A stretch of DNA of 64,000 nt from Acidithiobacillus thiooxidans ATCC 19377. GTDB lineage: Bacteria; Pseudomonadota; Gammaproteobacteria; Acidithiobacillales; Acidithiobacillaceae. Each line of letters begins with the position of its first letter. The stretch's first letter is position 1. The DNA lies in contig NZ_CP045571.1 of NCBI RefSeq assembly GCF_009662475.1, positions 1,796,501-1,860,500 on the forward strand, read 5' to 3'. This document shows, in pieces, positions 43,406 through 52,968 of this stretch. Position numbers and translations under genes: made by a program. A model generated the notes under the pieces. That model saw nothing but the letters and a program-made list of their open reading frames with translations, searched no databases and had not been told where the DNA came from.

Positions 43406-44358
43406 CTGCAACGGAGCCATGCCAGGCCATCGCCACCCTGACCCTCAATCCGGCAGTGGATATTGCCTATGAAGTGCCGCACCTGATTCCCGATCAGAAA
43501 AGTCATGCCCTTGCTACGCGTTATGATCCTGGCGGTAATGGCGTGAATGTTGCCCGCGCCCTCAAGGAGCTCCTGGTCTGCGCCCATAGTTGTTGCATCG
43601 TCGCCGGGAATATAGGCGAGCTGTTGCAGAAGCTGCTGCAGCATCAACTGGACAGTCCGCATTGCGTGCATGTGGAAGGCGAAACCCGGATCAATGCCAC
43701 CATACTTCAGGGCGATCCGCCTGCGCAGTTTGAAGTAACCGGAATTGGTCCACTGGTTTCCGAACTTGCGCTCAGCGCCGTCAAAACAAGCTTTCTGGAA
43801 CTGTGCAAGGGCGGATTTGCGGTGCTCACCGGCTCGGTTCCTCCGGGGGTGCCCGATCTCATATATGGCGACCTGGTGGACAAAGTACAGGGGGACGGCG
43901 GCAAGGCCGTTGTCGATGCCCACGGCGCGCTATTGCAACTGGCCCTTCCCCATCAGCCCTACCTGATCAAACCCAATCGCTATGAGTTATCGGTACTCAG
44001 ACAGCGTGAGTTGCCAACCCTGGAAGATGTCGCCCGGGAAGCCCGCGCCATCCAGCGGGAAGGCGTCCAGTACGTTTGTGTCTCGCTGGGTGTTGAAGGC
44101 GCCCTGCTGGTTGGACCCGACGGCAGTTATCTGGCCGAGGCACCCAGCATAGCGGTCAAATCCACGGTTGGTGCGGGAGATTCCATGGTTGCCGGACTGG
44201 TAGCGGCGCTGGCACGCAGGCAGAGCCCCGCCGAGGCGTTGCGACTGGCCGTTGCCTGCGGCAGTGGCACGGCGGCACGGCCCGGTACGGAAATATTTTC
44301 TCACAGTCAGGTGGTTGAACTGTTGCAACAGGTGAACGTCAAGATGCTCGATATTTAA
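43402..44358 (+). CDS. PfkB-family hexose-phosphate kinase (1-phosphofructokinase/6-phosphofructokinase 2-like)
   Basis: A 318-residue ribokinase-family enzyme overlapping the previous stop. ATLTLNPAVDIAYEVP, YDPGGNGVNVARALKEL, TGSVPPGVPDLIY, YLIKPNRYEL and the catalytic VGAGDSMVAGLVAALA are typical of FruK/PfkB. No fructose PTS is nearby, so in this glycolytic cluster a 6-phosphofructokinase role feeding the class I aldolase encoded later in the window is more likely than fructose-1-phosphate use (inference). Confidence 0.88.
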   Translation: MTATEPCQAIATLTLNPAVDIAYEVPHLIPDQKSHALATRYDPGGNGVNVARALKELLVCAHSCCIVAGNIGELLQKLLQHQLDSPHCVHVEGETRINATILQGDPPAQFEVTGIGPLVSELALSAVKTSFLELCKGGFAVLTGSVPPGVPDLIYGDLVDKVQGDGGKAVVDAHGALLQLALPHQPYLIKPNRYELSVLRQRELPTLEDVAREARAIQREGVQYVCVSLGVEGALLVGPDGSYLAEAPSIAVKSTVGAGDSMVAGLVAALARRQSPAEALRLAVACGSGTAARPGTEIFSHSQVVELLQQVNVKMLDI

Positions 44359-44373
44359 AAGGAGATTTACGAC

Positions 44374-45768
44374 ATGACGGAAAGTACAACGGATATTCTG
44401 ATTGTCGGCGGTGGTCCCGCCGGAATGATGACGGGCATAACCGCCGCCCAGTTTTCTCCCCACAAAAAGGTTCTGGTGCTGCGCCCCGAGACGGACGCTG
44501 TCATTCCTTGCGGGATTCCCTATATTTTCGGTACCCTGGGAGGCACCGAAGAAGACATGGCCGGACGTGCGCCGCTCCTCGCAGCGGGCGGCCGGATCCA
44601 GATTGGTAAAGTCGCCAGCATAGATCGCAATGCCCACACCGCCACTCTGGAAAACAGGGATCTCATCCATTGGGAACGGCTGGTTCTGGCGACCGGCGCG
44701 GAGAACTTCATTCCGCCCATTCCGGGTACAGAACTGGAAGGCGTTTTCAGCATTCACAAGGATTATGACTATCTCGACAAATTGTTCAGCACCCTGATCC
44801 CGCAAATCAAAAAGCTGGCGATTATTGGCGGAGGGTTTATCGGCGTGGAATTTGCCGATGAAATCCGCAAGCGCGGTATTGAGGTCCACATTGTCGAGAT
44901 GCTGCCCCACCTGATGCAGGCGGCTTTTGATCTGGATGCCTGTAAGGCGGTAGAAAAACAGCTCAGCGAGCACGGCGTCCATATTCATACCGGCTGCAAG
45001 GTAGAAGCCCTGGTGGTCGGTGCCAATGGTAAACGGGTAGGCCAAGTGCAAATCGCCGGACAGGAGGCTCTGGAGGTTGATGCGGTGCTCATTGCCATCG
45101 GTACCCGTCCACAGGTGGATCTGGCCAAGGCGATGGGCCTGACCCTGAGCCGCTCTGGTGGTATCTGGGTCGATGCTTTTCAACGTACCCGGGAAGACCC
45201 CCATATTTTCGCCGTGGGTGATTGTGCCCACAAACAGGACTTTTTTACGCGCAAGGCCAATCATGCCATGATTGCCTCACAAGCCGCCGCTGAAGGCCGC
45301 ATTGCCGGAATGAATTTGTATGGCCTGCGTCAGTTGCGTACCAATGCCGGCTCGGTGAGCGTCTACGCCAGTGAAATTGATGGCCTGGCTTTTGGTGTGG
45401 CCGGCTTGACCGAACATCAGGCCGAACAGGAAGGCTTTCCGATTTTAAGTGGGGAAGCCCGCCTGCCCGATCACCATCCGGCCTCCATGCCCAACACCAC
45501 AGAAATTTTCTGCCGTATCATTTTTGCTGCTGACTCCCTGCAAATCCTGGGTGGGCAGGTCCTGGGCGGTGCCACCACCGGGGAACTGGTCAACACAATC
45601 GGTCTCGCCATTCAGATGCACGCTACTGCACCCGATCTGGTCAGCATGCAGTTTGGCAGCCAGCCGCGCCTGACCCCTTCCCTGCATCCGCTGGTTGCCG
45701 CAACCGGAGATGCCCTGCAGCGTCATTATGCCCTCCTCCACCCCTGCGTGGAGGACCAACCCTTATGA
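44374..45768 (+). CDS. CoA-disulfide reductase/NADH oxidase-like flavoprotein
   Basis: A 464-residue FAD/NAD(P)-dependent oxidoreductase with AAGGAG before ATG 44374. FAD motif ILIVGGGPAGMMTGITAA, single catalytic-type Cys46 in VIPCGIPYIFG (the position used in CoA-disulfide reductase and NADH oxidase/peroxidase), NAD motif LAIIGGGFIGVEFADEIRKR, FAD-proximal HIFAVGDCAHK and a C-terminal dimerisation domain with LGGQVLGGATTGELVN. It could recycle NADH or thiols in the pathway; substrate undetermined. Confidence 0.82.
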   Translation: MTESTTDILIVGGGPAGMMTGITAAQFSPHKKVLVLRPETDAVIPCGIPYIFGTLGGTEEDMAGRAPLLAAGGRIQIGKVASIDRNAHTATLENRDLIHWERLVLATGAENFIPPIPGTELEGVFSIHKDYDYLDKLFSTLIPQIKKLAIIGGGFIGVEFADEIRKRGIEVHIVEMLPHLMQAAFDLDACKAVEKQLSEHGVHIHTGCKVEALVVGANGKRVGQVQIAGQEALEVDAVLIAIGTRPQVDLAKAMGLTLSRSGGIWVDAFQRTREDPHIFAVGDCAHKQDFFTRKANHAMIASQAAAEGRIAGMNLYGLRQLRTNAGSVSVYASEIDGLAFGVAGLTEHQAEQEGFPILSGEARLPDHHPASMPNTTEIFCRIIFAADSLQILGGQVLGGATTGELVNTIGLAIQMHATAPDLVSMQFGSQPRLTPSLHPLVAATGDALQRHYALLHPCVEDQPL

Positions 45769-47192
45769 AACTCCCCAAGCATCGCAGCAAAATTGTCTGC
45801 ACCATCGGTCCCGCATCTGATGCCCCCAATGTCCTGGAACAGATGATCCGGGCGGGCATGAATGTCGCCCGGCTCAACCTGGCCCATGGCACCCCCGATG
45901 AACATCGGGCGCGCATTGCCCGCATCCGCGATGCCGCCCGCAAGACCGGCTATCGCGTCGCCATTATGGCCGATCTGCCCGGCCCGAAAATCCGTATTGG
46001 CTCCTTGCCGGCCCCGGTCACTCTCAAGCATGGGGATCATGTTCTACTCGCTCCGGGTGCGCCGGGGACGGCGCAGGCCATTCCTCTGGAACTGCCGCCC
46101 CTGGCCAAACCCCTCGTCAAGGGCGATACGGTCTACCTCAATGACGGCTTTCTGGAACTTCGGGTAGAACAGCATGATAGCCAGGGCGTACTGTGTCAGG
46201 TGCTCGTCGGTGGTGTGCTGCTTTCCCATAAAGGCGTCAATTTACCGGGTGTTTATCTGGAGGGTGGCGCGCTCACCGCTGCCGATCGGGAATTACTGGC
46301 ATTTGCCCTGGAGGCCGGGGTCGATGGTCTGAGTGTTTCCTTTGTGGAAAGCGCCGAAGACCTGCACGCCGCCCGCCGTGCAGCCAACGCCCTGGGATTT
46401 TTTCATCCTTTTCTGGTCGCCAAAATCGAAAGAGCACGGGCCTGGAAACATATTGATGCGATCATCGACGCCACCGATGCCATCATGGTGGCACGCGGCG
46501 ATCTCGGAGTTGAAGTGCCGATTGAAGAAATTGCCATTATCCAGAAACGCCTGATCCGCAAGACACGCGCCGTGGGCAAACCCGTCATCACCGCTACCCA
46601 GATGCTGGAGTCCATGGTACATAACCGGCGGCCAACCCGCGCGGAAGTGACCGACGTGGCCAATGCCATCCTCGATGGTACGGACTGCATCATGCTCTCG
46701 GAAGAGTCGGCCATGGGAGATTTTCCGGTAGAAGCTGTAAAAATGCTGGCAGAAATTGCCCGCGTTACCGAAAAAAACCGGGCGGAACTCAATCCTTTGA
46801 GTTCCATCGACCTCGATGACAAGCCCGGCGTAGAATCTACTATTGCGAGTAATGTCCGGCACAGCGCCGAACGGCTGAATCCTTTATTTGTCGTAACGCC
46901 CACAGAAACGGGAACAACAGCCGCACGCATTGCGCGGTTTCGGCTTGAACCCTGGATTCTGGCCATGAGTCCCCATTCGTCGACCTGTCAGCGCCTCTGT
47001 CTGCACTATGGGGTCTATCCTATAGAAATGCCGAGTCCCGAAAGTGGCTGGGAAGAGGCTGCGCGTCGCTGGCTGCGCACTAACGCTGTTGAAAAAGGTT
47101 TGATTTTACTGACGCAAGGCCCCAGCAAGGGTCATCCGGGAGGTACCAACCGCCTGGAAATCATTCATCTGGATGTTTCTGCCCCACAATAA
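45765..47192 (+). CDS. pyk: Pyruvate kinase
   Basis: A 475-residue pyruvate kinase overlapping the preceding stop (ATGA at 45765). KIVCTIGPASDAP opens it, then MNVARLNLAHGTPDEH, MADLPGPKIRIG, LVAKIERARAWKHIDAI, VARGDLGVEVPIEEIAIIQ and KPVITATQMLESMVHNRRPT with the catalytic Lys/Glu and Mg-binding residues. It makes pyruvate and ATP from phosphoenolpyruvate supplied by the enolase encoded next. Confidence 0.94.
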   Translation: MKLPKHRSKIVCTIGPASDAPNVLEQMIRAGMNVARLNLAHGTPDEHRARIARIRDAARKTGYRVAIMADLPGPKIRIGSLPAPVTLKHGDHVLLAPGAPGTAQAIPLELPPLAKPLVKGDTVYLNDGFLELRVEQHDSQGVLCQVLVGGVLLSHKGVNLPGVYLEGGALTAADRELLAFALEAGVDGLSVSFVESAEDLHAARRAANALGFFHPFLVAKIERARAWKHIDAIIDATDAIMVARGDLGVEVPIEEIAIIQKRLIRKTRAVGKPVITATQMLESMVHNRRPTRAEVTDVANAILDGTDCIMLSEESAMGDFPVEAVKMLAEIARVTEKNRAELNPLSSIDLDDKPGVESTIASNVRHSAERLNPLFVVTPTETGTTAARIARFRLEPWILAMSPHSSTCQRLCLHYGVYPIEMPSPESGWEEAARRWLRTNAVEKGLILLTQGPSKGHPGGTNRLEIIHLDVSAPQ

Positions 47193-47206
47193 CAGGAGAG
47201 TGTTTT

Positions 47207-48502
47207 ATGGACAGTTTGATTGAAGACATTATCGCCCGCGAAATTCTGGATTCTCGCGGTAATCCCACAGTAGAAGTGGAAGTTTATCTCAGCAACGGGC
47301 AACACGCCCGCACCGCCGTCCCTTCCGGAGCTTCCACCGGCAGCAAGGAAGCGGTGGAACTCCGTGACGGCGATACCCTTCGTTTTGGTGGCAAAGGCGT
47401 CCGCCAGGTCATTCAGAATATTGAGGAGATCATTGCCCCCGACTTGCAGGATCTGGATGTGCGCGATCAAAAATCCATTGACGAGACCATGATCGGTCTG
47501 GATGGCACGGATAACAAAAGCAAGCTCGGTGCCAATGCCATTCTCGGCGTGTCCATGGCCTGCGCCCGAGCCGCCGCTGATTATTGTGACCTGCCGCTGT
47601 ATGCTTACCTGGGTGGACCCGGTGCTACCCGCCTGCCTGTGCCCTGTTTTAATGTGCTGAATGGTGGCGTCCATGCGCACTGGCAGGGGGCTGATTTTCA
47701 GGAATGCATGCTGGTTCCCTATGGGGCTGACAGCTTCCGCGAATCGCTCCGCTGGGGTGCGGAAATCTACCATGCGTTGCAGGCCCTGCTCCTCGAAAAA
47801 CATCTTTCCGTCGGCGTCGGTGACGAAGGCGGCTTTGCCCCCGCCGTCGATTCCAATCATGAATCCTATGACCTGCTTGTCGAGGCCATCCGCCGTGCCG
47901 GATTTGAACCCGGAAAAGATTGCGGCATCGCCATTGATCCGGCTTCTTCGGAATTCTTCAAAGACGGAAAATACCAGCTGCGCACGGAAAACCGGGCTCT
48001 CAGCAGCGCGGAAATGGTCGATTATTATGCAGAAATCGTCCGTAATTACCCGGTGGTTCTGCTGGAAGATGGTTTGGCCGAAGACGACTGGGAAAACTGG
48101 AAGCTACTCAATGAAAAACTGGGTAGCAGCATCGAACTGGTGGGCGATGATATTTTCTGCACCAATCCGAAAATCATTGCTCAGGCCATTGAAGACAACA
48201 TTGCCAATGCAACGCTGATCAAGCTCAACCAGATTGGCACAGTCACCGAAACCATCGCCGCCACCCGGCTGGCTCAATTCCATGGTTGGGGAGCTTTCGT
48301 CTCGCATCGATCCGGCGAAACCACCGACGATTTCATTGCTGACCTGACCGTGGCCCTGGACACCGGTCACCTGAAGTCCGGCGCACCGGCCCGGGGTGAA
48401 CGGGTGGCCAAATACAACCAGTTACTGCGGATTGAAGAAGAACTGGGCACAGCCGCCAGTTTTGCCGGTAAAAAGGCTTTTGTTCGGCCGGTACGTGGAT
48501 AA
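47207..48502 (+). CDS. eno: Enolase
   Basis: A 431-residue enolase with AGGAGAG upstream of ATG 47207. REILDSRGNPTVEVEV, PSGASTGSKEAVELRDGD, catalytic GDEGGFAPAVDSN, LLEDGLAEDDWENWKLLNEK, LVGDDIFCTN, LIKLNQIGTVTETIAA and VSHRSGETTDDFIADL are all in place. It converts 2-phosphoglycerate to phosphoenolpyruvate. Position after pyk reverses the pathway order but keeps the two steps coupled. Confidence 0.95.
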   Translation: MDSLIEDIIAREILDSRGNPTVEVEVYLSNGQHARTAVPSGASTGSKEAVELRDGDTLRFGGKGVRQVIQNIEEIIAPDLQDLDVRDQKSIDETMIGLDGTDNKSKLGANAILGVSMACARAAADYCDLPLYAYLGGPGATRLPVPCFNVLNGGVHAHWQGADFQECMLVPYGADSFRESLRWGAEIYHALQALLLEKHLSVGVGDEGGFAPAVDSNHESYDLLVEAIRRAGFEPGKDCGIAIDPASSEFFKDGKYQLRTENRALSSAEMVDYYAEIVRNYPVVLLEDGLAEDDWENWKLLNEKLGSSIELVGDDIFCTNPKIIAQAIEDNIANATLIKLNQIGTVTETIAATRLAQFHGWGAFVSHRSGETTDDFIADLTVALDTGHLKSGAPARGERVAKYNQLLRIEEELGTAASFAGKKAFVRPVRG

Positions 48503-48530
48503 AACAGTTGATACACGAGGAACAGCAGTC

Positions 48531-50840
48531 ATGACTCTTGAATCCGGTTCTTCCATTCATACCTGCAGCGGGCTAAGCAGTGCCGAGGCGCAAAAACGTC
48601 TGACACAATACGGACCCAATGCCGTAGTCGAAGAAGCGCCCAAAACCTGGCTGTTGTTCCTTCACAAATTCTGGGCACCGGTTCCCTGGATGCTGGAAGC
48701 CACCTTTGTTCTGGAGGTGCTGCTGACCAAGTGGCCGGAAGCCATCATCATCGCTCTGCTTTTACTTTTTAACGGAATACTGGGCTTCAGCCAGGAACGC
48801 AAAGCCCAAAACGCCTTGGCCCTTCTCCGTGAACGCCTGCGTATTCAGGCCCGGGTGTGCCGGGATGGCAACTGGCAGACTCTGGCGGCCGCCGAACTGG
48901 TTCCGGGCGATCTGGTGCATGTGCGCGTGGGGGATATTGTTCCCGCCGATCTGCACCTGACAGATGGCAATGTCCTGGTCGATCAATCCGCCCTGACCGG
49001 AGAATCCATGCCCGTCGATTGCACGGCAGACAGTACCCTGTATTCCGCCTCCATCGTGAAACGCGGGGAGGCCAGTGGGGAGGTCACCGCTACCGGGGCC
49101 AAAAGCTATTTCGGTAAAACCGCCGAACTGGTCCGTGGCGCGGGTGCCAAAAGCCATCTGGAAGAGTTGGTTCTCAGCATTGTCCGCTATCTGGTCGCCA
49201 TGGACGTTCTGCTGGTACTCGCCATTCTCGCCTATGCCATGGTGCAGCACATTCCGCTCGCCAACATTTTACCCTTCGCCTTGATTTTGCTGGTCGCCTC
49301 GGTGCCCGTCGCCCTGCCCGCCACCTTCACCCTCGCCACCGCCATTGCTTCCCTGCATCTGGTCCATCGCGGAGTGCTGGTGACCCGCCTGGCCGCCGTG
49401 GAAGAGGCAGCGGCCATGAACGATTTGTGCAGTGATAAAACCGGCACCCTCACTCAGAATTGTCTCAGCCTCGGTCAGATTCAGCCCTGGCCCGATGTCA
49501 AAGAAGAAGATTTGCTGCGCATGGCCGCCCTGGCCAGTGACAGTTCTACTCAGGATCCCATTGATTTAGCCATTCTCCAGGAAAGCACCAAAAGGCAGAT
49601 CAGTCCGCCAACCCGTGCGCAGTTCGTGCCTTTTGATCCGGCCAGCAAGCGCTCTGAAGGCACTTTTACCCAAGATGGCAATCAGTGGCGCGCCATGAAG
49701 GGAAGCCCGCAAATCATCGCCAGGCTCTGCAAGGATGCAGACTGGGAAAGTCGCACCGCACAATTGGCTGCCAGCGGTGCGCGGGTACTGGCGGTCGCGG
49801 CAGGGCCAGATAGTCAGCCGCGCTTTCTCGGTTTGCTGGCTCTTTCAGATCCTATCCGCCCTGATGCCAAAGACGTGGTGCAACAACTCCAGAAACTGGG
49901 TGTTCATGTTCGGATGGTCACGGGAGACAGCGTCCAGACCGCGCAAAGCGTCGCCAGCACTCTCGGGATTGACGGTCAAGTCTGCGAACGGGGGCGAATC
50001 ACCGAAGATTGTGGGGTTTATGCCGGGGTCTTCCCGGCCGACAAGTTCCATCTGGTCCAGGGGCTGCAAAAAAAGGGCCGGATTGTCGGCATGACCGGCG
50101 ATGGGGTGAATGACGCCCCCGCACTCAAGCAGGCGGAAATGGGAGTGGCGGTGGAAAGTGCCACCGATGTGGCCAAGGCCGCTGCCAGCATTGTACTGAC
50201 CACCCCCGGACTGCAAGGCGTACTGGAGGCGGTCATCACCGGCCGTCGCGTCTATCAACGCATGCTCACCTATACCCTGAACAAAATTGTCAAAGTCTTT
50301 CAGGTTGCCCTGTTTCTGAGTCTCGGATTTTTACTTTTCCGCAGCTTTGTGGTCACTCCCCTGCTCGTGCTGCTCCTGCTCTTTGCCAACGATTTCGTGA
50401 CCATGTCCCTGGCCGAAGATAACGTCCGTCCCTCACCCCAGCCGGATCGCTGGGCAATCCGGACCCTGGTCTTTTCCTCTCTCGCTGTCGCCATCGCCTG
50501 GCTCATCTATATTTTTGCGGTCTATGCTGTAGGCCGTAGTCTCCATCTGCCTACCCCCTCAATCCAGACCCTGGATTTTCTCGGCCTGGTATTCTCAGGA
50601 TTGGCTAATGTGTTTCTGGTCCGCGAGCGCGGTCATCTCTGGGCATCCCGCCCCGGAACATTCCTCAGCGTCGCCAGTCTGGTAGATATTATGATTGTCA
50701 GCATTCTGGCCATCATGGGTTGGTTGATGGCCCCAATCCCCTGGATTTTTGTGCTTTGTCTGCTGGGAGCGACTGTTGTCTATACGCTGTTGCTGGACCA
50801 GATCAAAGTTCCTCTGCTACAAAAACTGACGCATGCTTAA
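48531..50840 (+). CDS. Plasma-membrane-type P-type H+-ATPase (second copy)
   Basis: A 769-residue type IIIA P-type ATPase. ATG 48531 has GAGGA upstream; the frame extends back into eno without support. Motifs: PNAVVEEAPKTWLLFLHKFW, AELVPGDLVHVRVGDIVPAD, DQSALTGESMPV, DLCSDKTGTLTQN, MVTGDSVQTAQSVASTLG and TGDGVNDAPALKQAEMGVAV. Complete, unlike the frameshifted copy at 35058-37609, from which it differs considerably. It would use ATP to export protons and defend cytoplasmic pH. It lies 28 bp after eno and is probably in the same operon. Confidence 0.92.
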   Translation: MTLESGSSIHTCSGLSSAEAQKRLTQYGPNAVVEEAPKTWLLFLHKFWAPVPWMLEATFVLEVLLTKWPEAIIIALLLLFNGILGFSQERKAQNALALLRERLRIQARVCRDGNWQTLAAAELVPGDLVHVRVGDIVPADLHLTDGNVLVDQSALTGESMPVDCTADSTLYSASIVKRGEASGEVTATGAKSYFGKTAELVRGAGAKSHLEELVLSIVRYLVAMDVLLVLAILAYAMVQHIPLANILPFALILLVASVPVALPATFTLATAIASLHLVHRGVLVTRLAAVEEAAAMNDLCSDKTGTLTQNCLSLGQIQPWPDVKEEDLLRMAALASDSSTQDPIDLAILQESTKRQISPPTRAQFVPFDPASKRSEGTFTQDGNQWRAMKGSPQIIARLCKDADWESRTAQLAASGARVLAVAAGPDSQPRFLGLLALSDPIRPDAKDVVQQLQKLGVHVRMVTGDSVQTAQSVASTLGIDGQVCERGRITEDCGVYAGVFPADKFHLVQGLQKKGRIVGMTGDGVNDAPALKQAEMGVAVESATDVAKAAASIVLTTPGLQGVLEAVITGRRVYQRMLTYTLNKIVKVFQVALFLSLGFLLFRSFVVTPLLVLLLLFANDFVTMSLAEDNVRPSPQPDRWAIRTLVFSSLAVAIAWLIYIFAVYAVGRSLHLPTPSIQTLDFLGLVFSGLANVFLVRERGHLWASRPGTFLSVASLVDIMIVSILAIMGWLMAPIPWIFVLCLLGATVVYTLLLDQIKVPLLQKLTHA

Positions 50841-50867
50841 GCTTTTTATTGGGAGCCCGGGAATACT

Positions 50868-51383
50868 ATGATTGCAAAGTCACGACATTTTCAGCTTCAG
50901 ATCGTCGATGTGCATGGCGAAATCTATACCGGTCTAGCCACTTTTGTGGTTGTGCCTGGTGAATTGGGTGAACTGGGCATTTTGGCCGGTCATGCGCCAT
51001 TAATCAGCATTCTCCGGGCTGGTGAATTACGCATCACCCCCTTTGATGGGCCGCCGGAAATTCTTTTCATTGAAGGCGGAATGGTAGAAGTTCAGCACGA
51101 AACGGTGACGGTTCTGGCCAACAACGGACTACGCGTCAGCGATATTGATCCCAAACTCAGCCAAAATCGTATCAGCGCCGCTGAGCGTATCCTGAAAGAG
51201 CGTAAGGCTTCAGAAATGGATTTTGTTGCCGCTGAATTGGCTTTGCAAAGTGAACTAGCCAAGCTCAGGGCCTTTCAAAAATATCAACAGGCAAGCCAGG
51301 GAAATGAAAAGCTGGAATACGACTGGGAACGCCCTCCTCTGGAAGGTGTCCCTGAAATTAATGTACAAACACTGGAAGACTGA
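50868..51383 (+). CDS. Orphan F1-type ATP synthase epsilon subunit
   Basis: A 171-residue AtpC homologue: HFQLQIVDVHGEIYTGLATF, VVPGELGELGILAGHAPLIS, ILRAGELRI and FIEGGMVEVQHETVTVLANN give the N-terminal beta-sandwich, followed by a helical hairpin and a non-conserved acidic tail of about 25 residues. Epsilon subunits normally end the atp operon and inhibit ATP hydrolysis. Here it follows a P-type H+-ATPase with no other F-type genes in the window. It may be an alternative epsilon, or an element of a second F-ATPase encoded elsewhere. Confidence 0.8.
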   Translation: MIAKSRHFQLQIVDVHGEIYTGLATFVVVPGELGELGILAGHAPLISILRAGELRITPFDGPPEILFIEGGMVEVQHETVTVLANNGLRVSDIDPKLSQNRISAAERILKERKASEMDFVAAELALQSELAKLRAFQKYQQASQGNEKLEYDWERPPLEGVPEINVQTLED

Positions 51384-51508
51384 ATCTTGCGTTGGGAAAT
51401 GACCACTTATCAGATTGAATCGTTAATAATTATATGAAAATTTTACGCAAGAAAAAATCCGGCAGCCTGCATAGGATCTCCTGTGTCTATTATCCCATCT
51501 CTTTCACA

Positions 51509-52867
51509 TTAGAGGCTATCTTCGATCTGTTCAAGTGTCTTTCCCTTTGTTTCTGGTACAATCCAAAGAGTAAACAAGATCGCCAAAACAGTCATTGCCG
51601 CATAAAACATGAAAGTAGGGCCGCGTCCAATGATCAATAACAAGTCTAGGAATATGCCGGAAATCACCATGTTTGAGACCCAATTGGCGACGGTTGCAAT
51701 ACTCATGGCCCTACCCCGGATAGCGAGCGGAAAAATCTCAGAGATCATCAGCCAGAAAATGGGTCCGAGGCCAATAGCAAAAAAAGCAACAAAAATCGCA
51801 ACCATGCCCACGATGATATAAGTTAGTGGGCCGTGAAGCTGTATCAGGAATCCAGTACCAATAAAAACAAGACTGGTCAGCATACCATACAGACCCAAAA
51901 GTAGCATTTTGCGGCGGCCAGCGGTGTCCAGTAACCGCATTGCGACGCCTGTCATGATCACATTGACGGCACCAATACCCACAGTGGCAAGAATAGAACC
52001 GGAAGCGGAGGATAAACCGGCATCCCGGAAAATGGTTGGTGCAAAATAAATAACAACATTTATACCCGTTATTTGTTGAAAAACCGCCAGACCGACTCCG
52101 ATAATCAGAGGCTTACGAACTTTACGTGTCAGAAGTAACGACCACGGCGCTGCCCGACGGCTGTCCTCAACAATATCGCGATGTAGATCCCCAAGTTCCT
52201 CGGATACATCCTGACGTCCCCGTAAAAAACGAAGTCCCGCCGTCGCCTTTTCTATAAAATTACGCCCCGCCAACCACCGAGGACTTTCCGGCAGGACCAT
52301 CATCCCCCCAAGCAAAATAAGTCCGGGAACGGAACCAAGCCCCAGCATCCATCGCCAGCCATCTGGGGTTCCAGAGAGCATATAATCAACCAGATACGAT
52401 ACAAAAATACCAACCGTAATATAAAATTGATTGATGGTTACAATCGCGCCGCGCCAGTGCGCCGCTGTGATCTCTGATAGGTACAGAGGGGTAATCATGG
52501 AAGAAACCCCAATGGCGGCTCCTACCATAACCCGGCCAAGGAAGAGAATAGGTATGGTCCCAGCTACTGAAGATAAAATTGCACCTGCTGAGAAAAGAAC
52601 GGCGGCAACAATCAGTACGGCACGACGTCCAAAAGCATCTGCAAGTGCTCCGGCAAATGCTGCGCCCACGGCGGCAGCAGCTAACGCGATTGCAACAAAC
52701 AACCCCTTCATGCTTGCATCAAAGTGAAAAACTTGATTCACAAACAAGAGAACGCCAGCTACGACACCTGTGTCGTAGCCGAAGAGTAATCCACCGAGCC
52801 CGGCAACAATTGCAATCAAAATAAATCGCCAGTCTTTCTTGGGCTGATTGGCCTCTGTCATACTCAT
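51509..52867 (-). CDS. Sugar porter-family MFS transporter
   Basis: A 452-residue, 12-segment MFS protein of the XylE/GalP/AraE family. FGYDTGVVAGVLLFV, ADAFGRRAVLIVAA, VLPESPRWLAGRNF, GLAVFQQITGINVVIYFAPT, DTAGRRKMLLLGL and VPETKGKTLEQIED are the standard sugar-porter motifs. ATG 52867 or 52861 may be used. It is transcribed toward the glycolytic cluster from the opposite strand. It would import a sugar by H+ symport; the sugar is unknown. Confidence 0.92.
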   Translation of the reverse strand: MSMTEANQPKKDWRFILIAIVAGLGGLLFGYDTGVVAGVLLFVNQVFHFDASMKGLFVAIALAAAAVGAAFAGALADAFGRRAVLIVAAVLFSAGAILSSVAGTIPILFLGRVMVGAAIGVSSMITPLYLSEITAAHWRGAIVTINQFYITVGIFVSYLVDYMLSGTPDGWRWMLGLGSVPGLILLGGMMVLPESPRWLAGRNFIEKATAGLRFLRGRQDVSEELGDLHRDIVEDSRRAAPWSLLLTRKVRKPLIIGVGLAVFQQITGINVVIYFAPTIFRDAGLSSASGSILATVGIGAVNVIMTGVAMRLLDTAGRRKMLLLGLYGMLTSLVFIGTGFLIQLHGPLTYIIVGMVAIFVAFFAIGLGPIFWLMISEIFPLAIRGRAMSIATVANWVSNMVISGIFLDLLLIIGRGPTFMFYAAMTVLAILFTLWIVPETKGKTLEQIEDSL

Positions 52868-52968
52868 CCGACGAATATCCTCATGAGAGCTTATTGTAGT
52901 TTAAAACATCTTTTTACATGATAATCCGCTGAACGCTGGCAATGCAATTATAAAGCATACAGCAAACC

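Noticed and set aside
42368-43420. 350-codon leftward frame opposite the phosphotransacetylase gene
   Set aside because: Antisense shadow without start signals or domain features.
43987-45264. 425-codon leftward frame opposite the flavoprotein and PfkB genes
   Set aside because: Antisense to genes with clear motifs; no ribosome binding site and no recognisable domain.
51386-51451. CTTGCGT/ACGCAAG inverted repeat after the epsilon-like gene as terminator
   Set aside because: Only seven pairs with a 52-base loop; too weak to support a terminator call.
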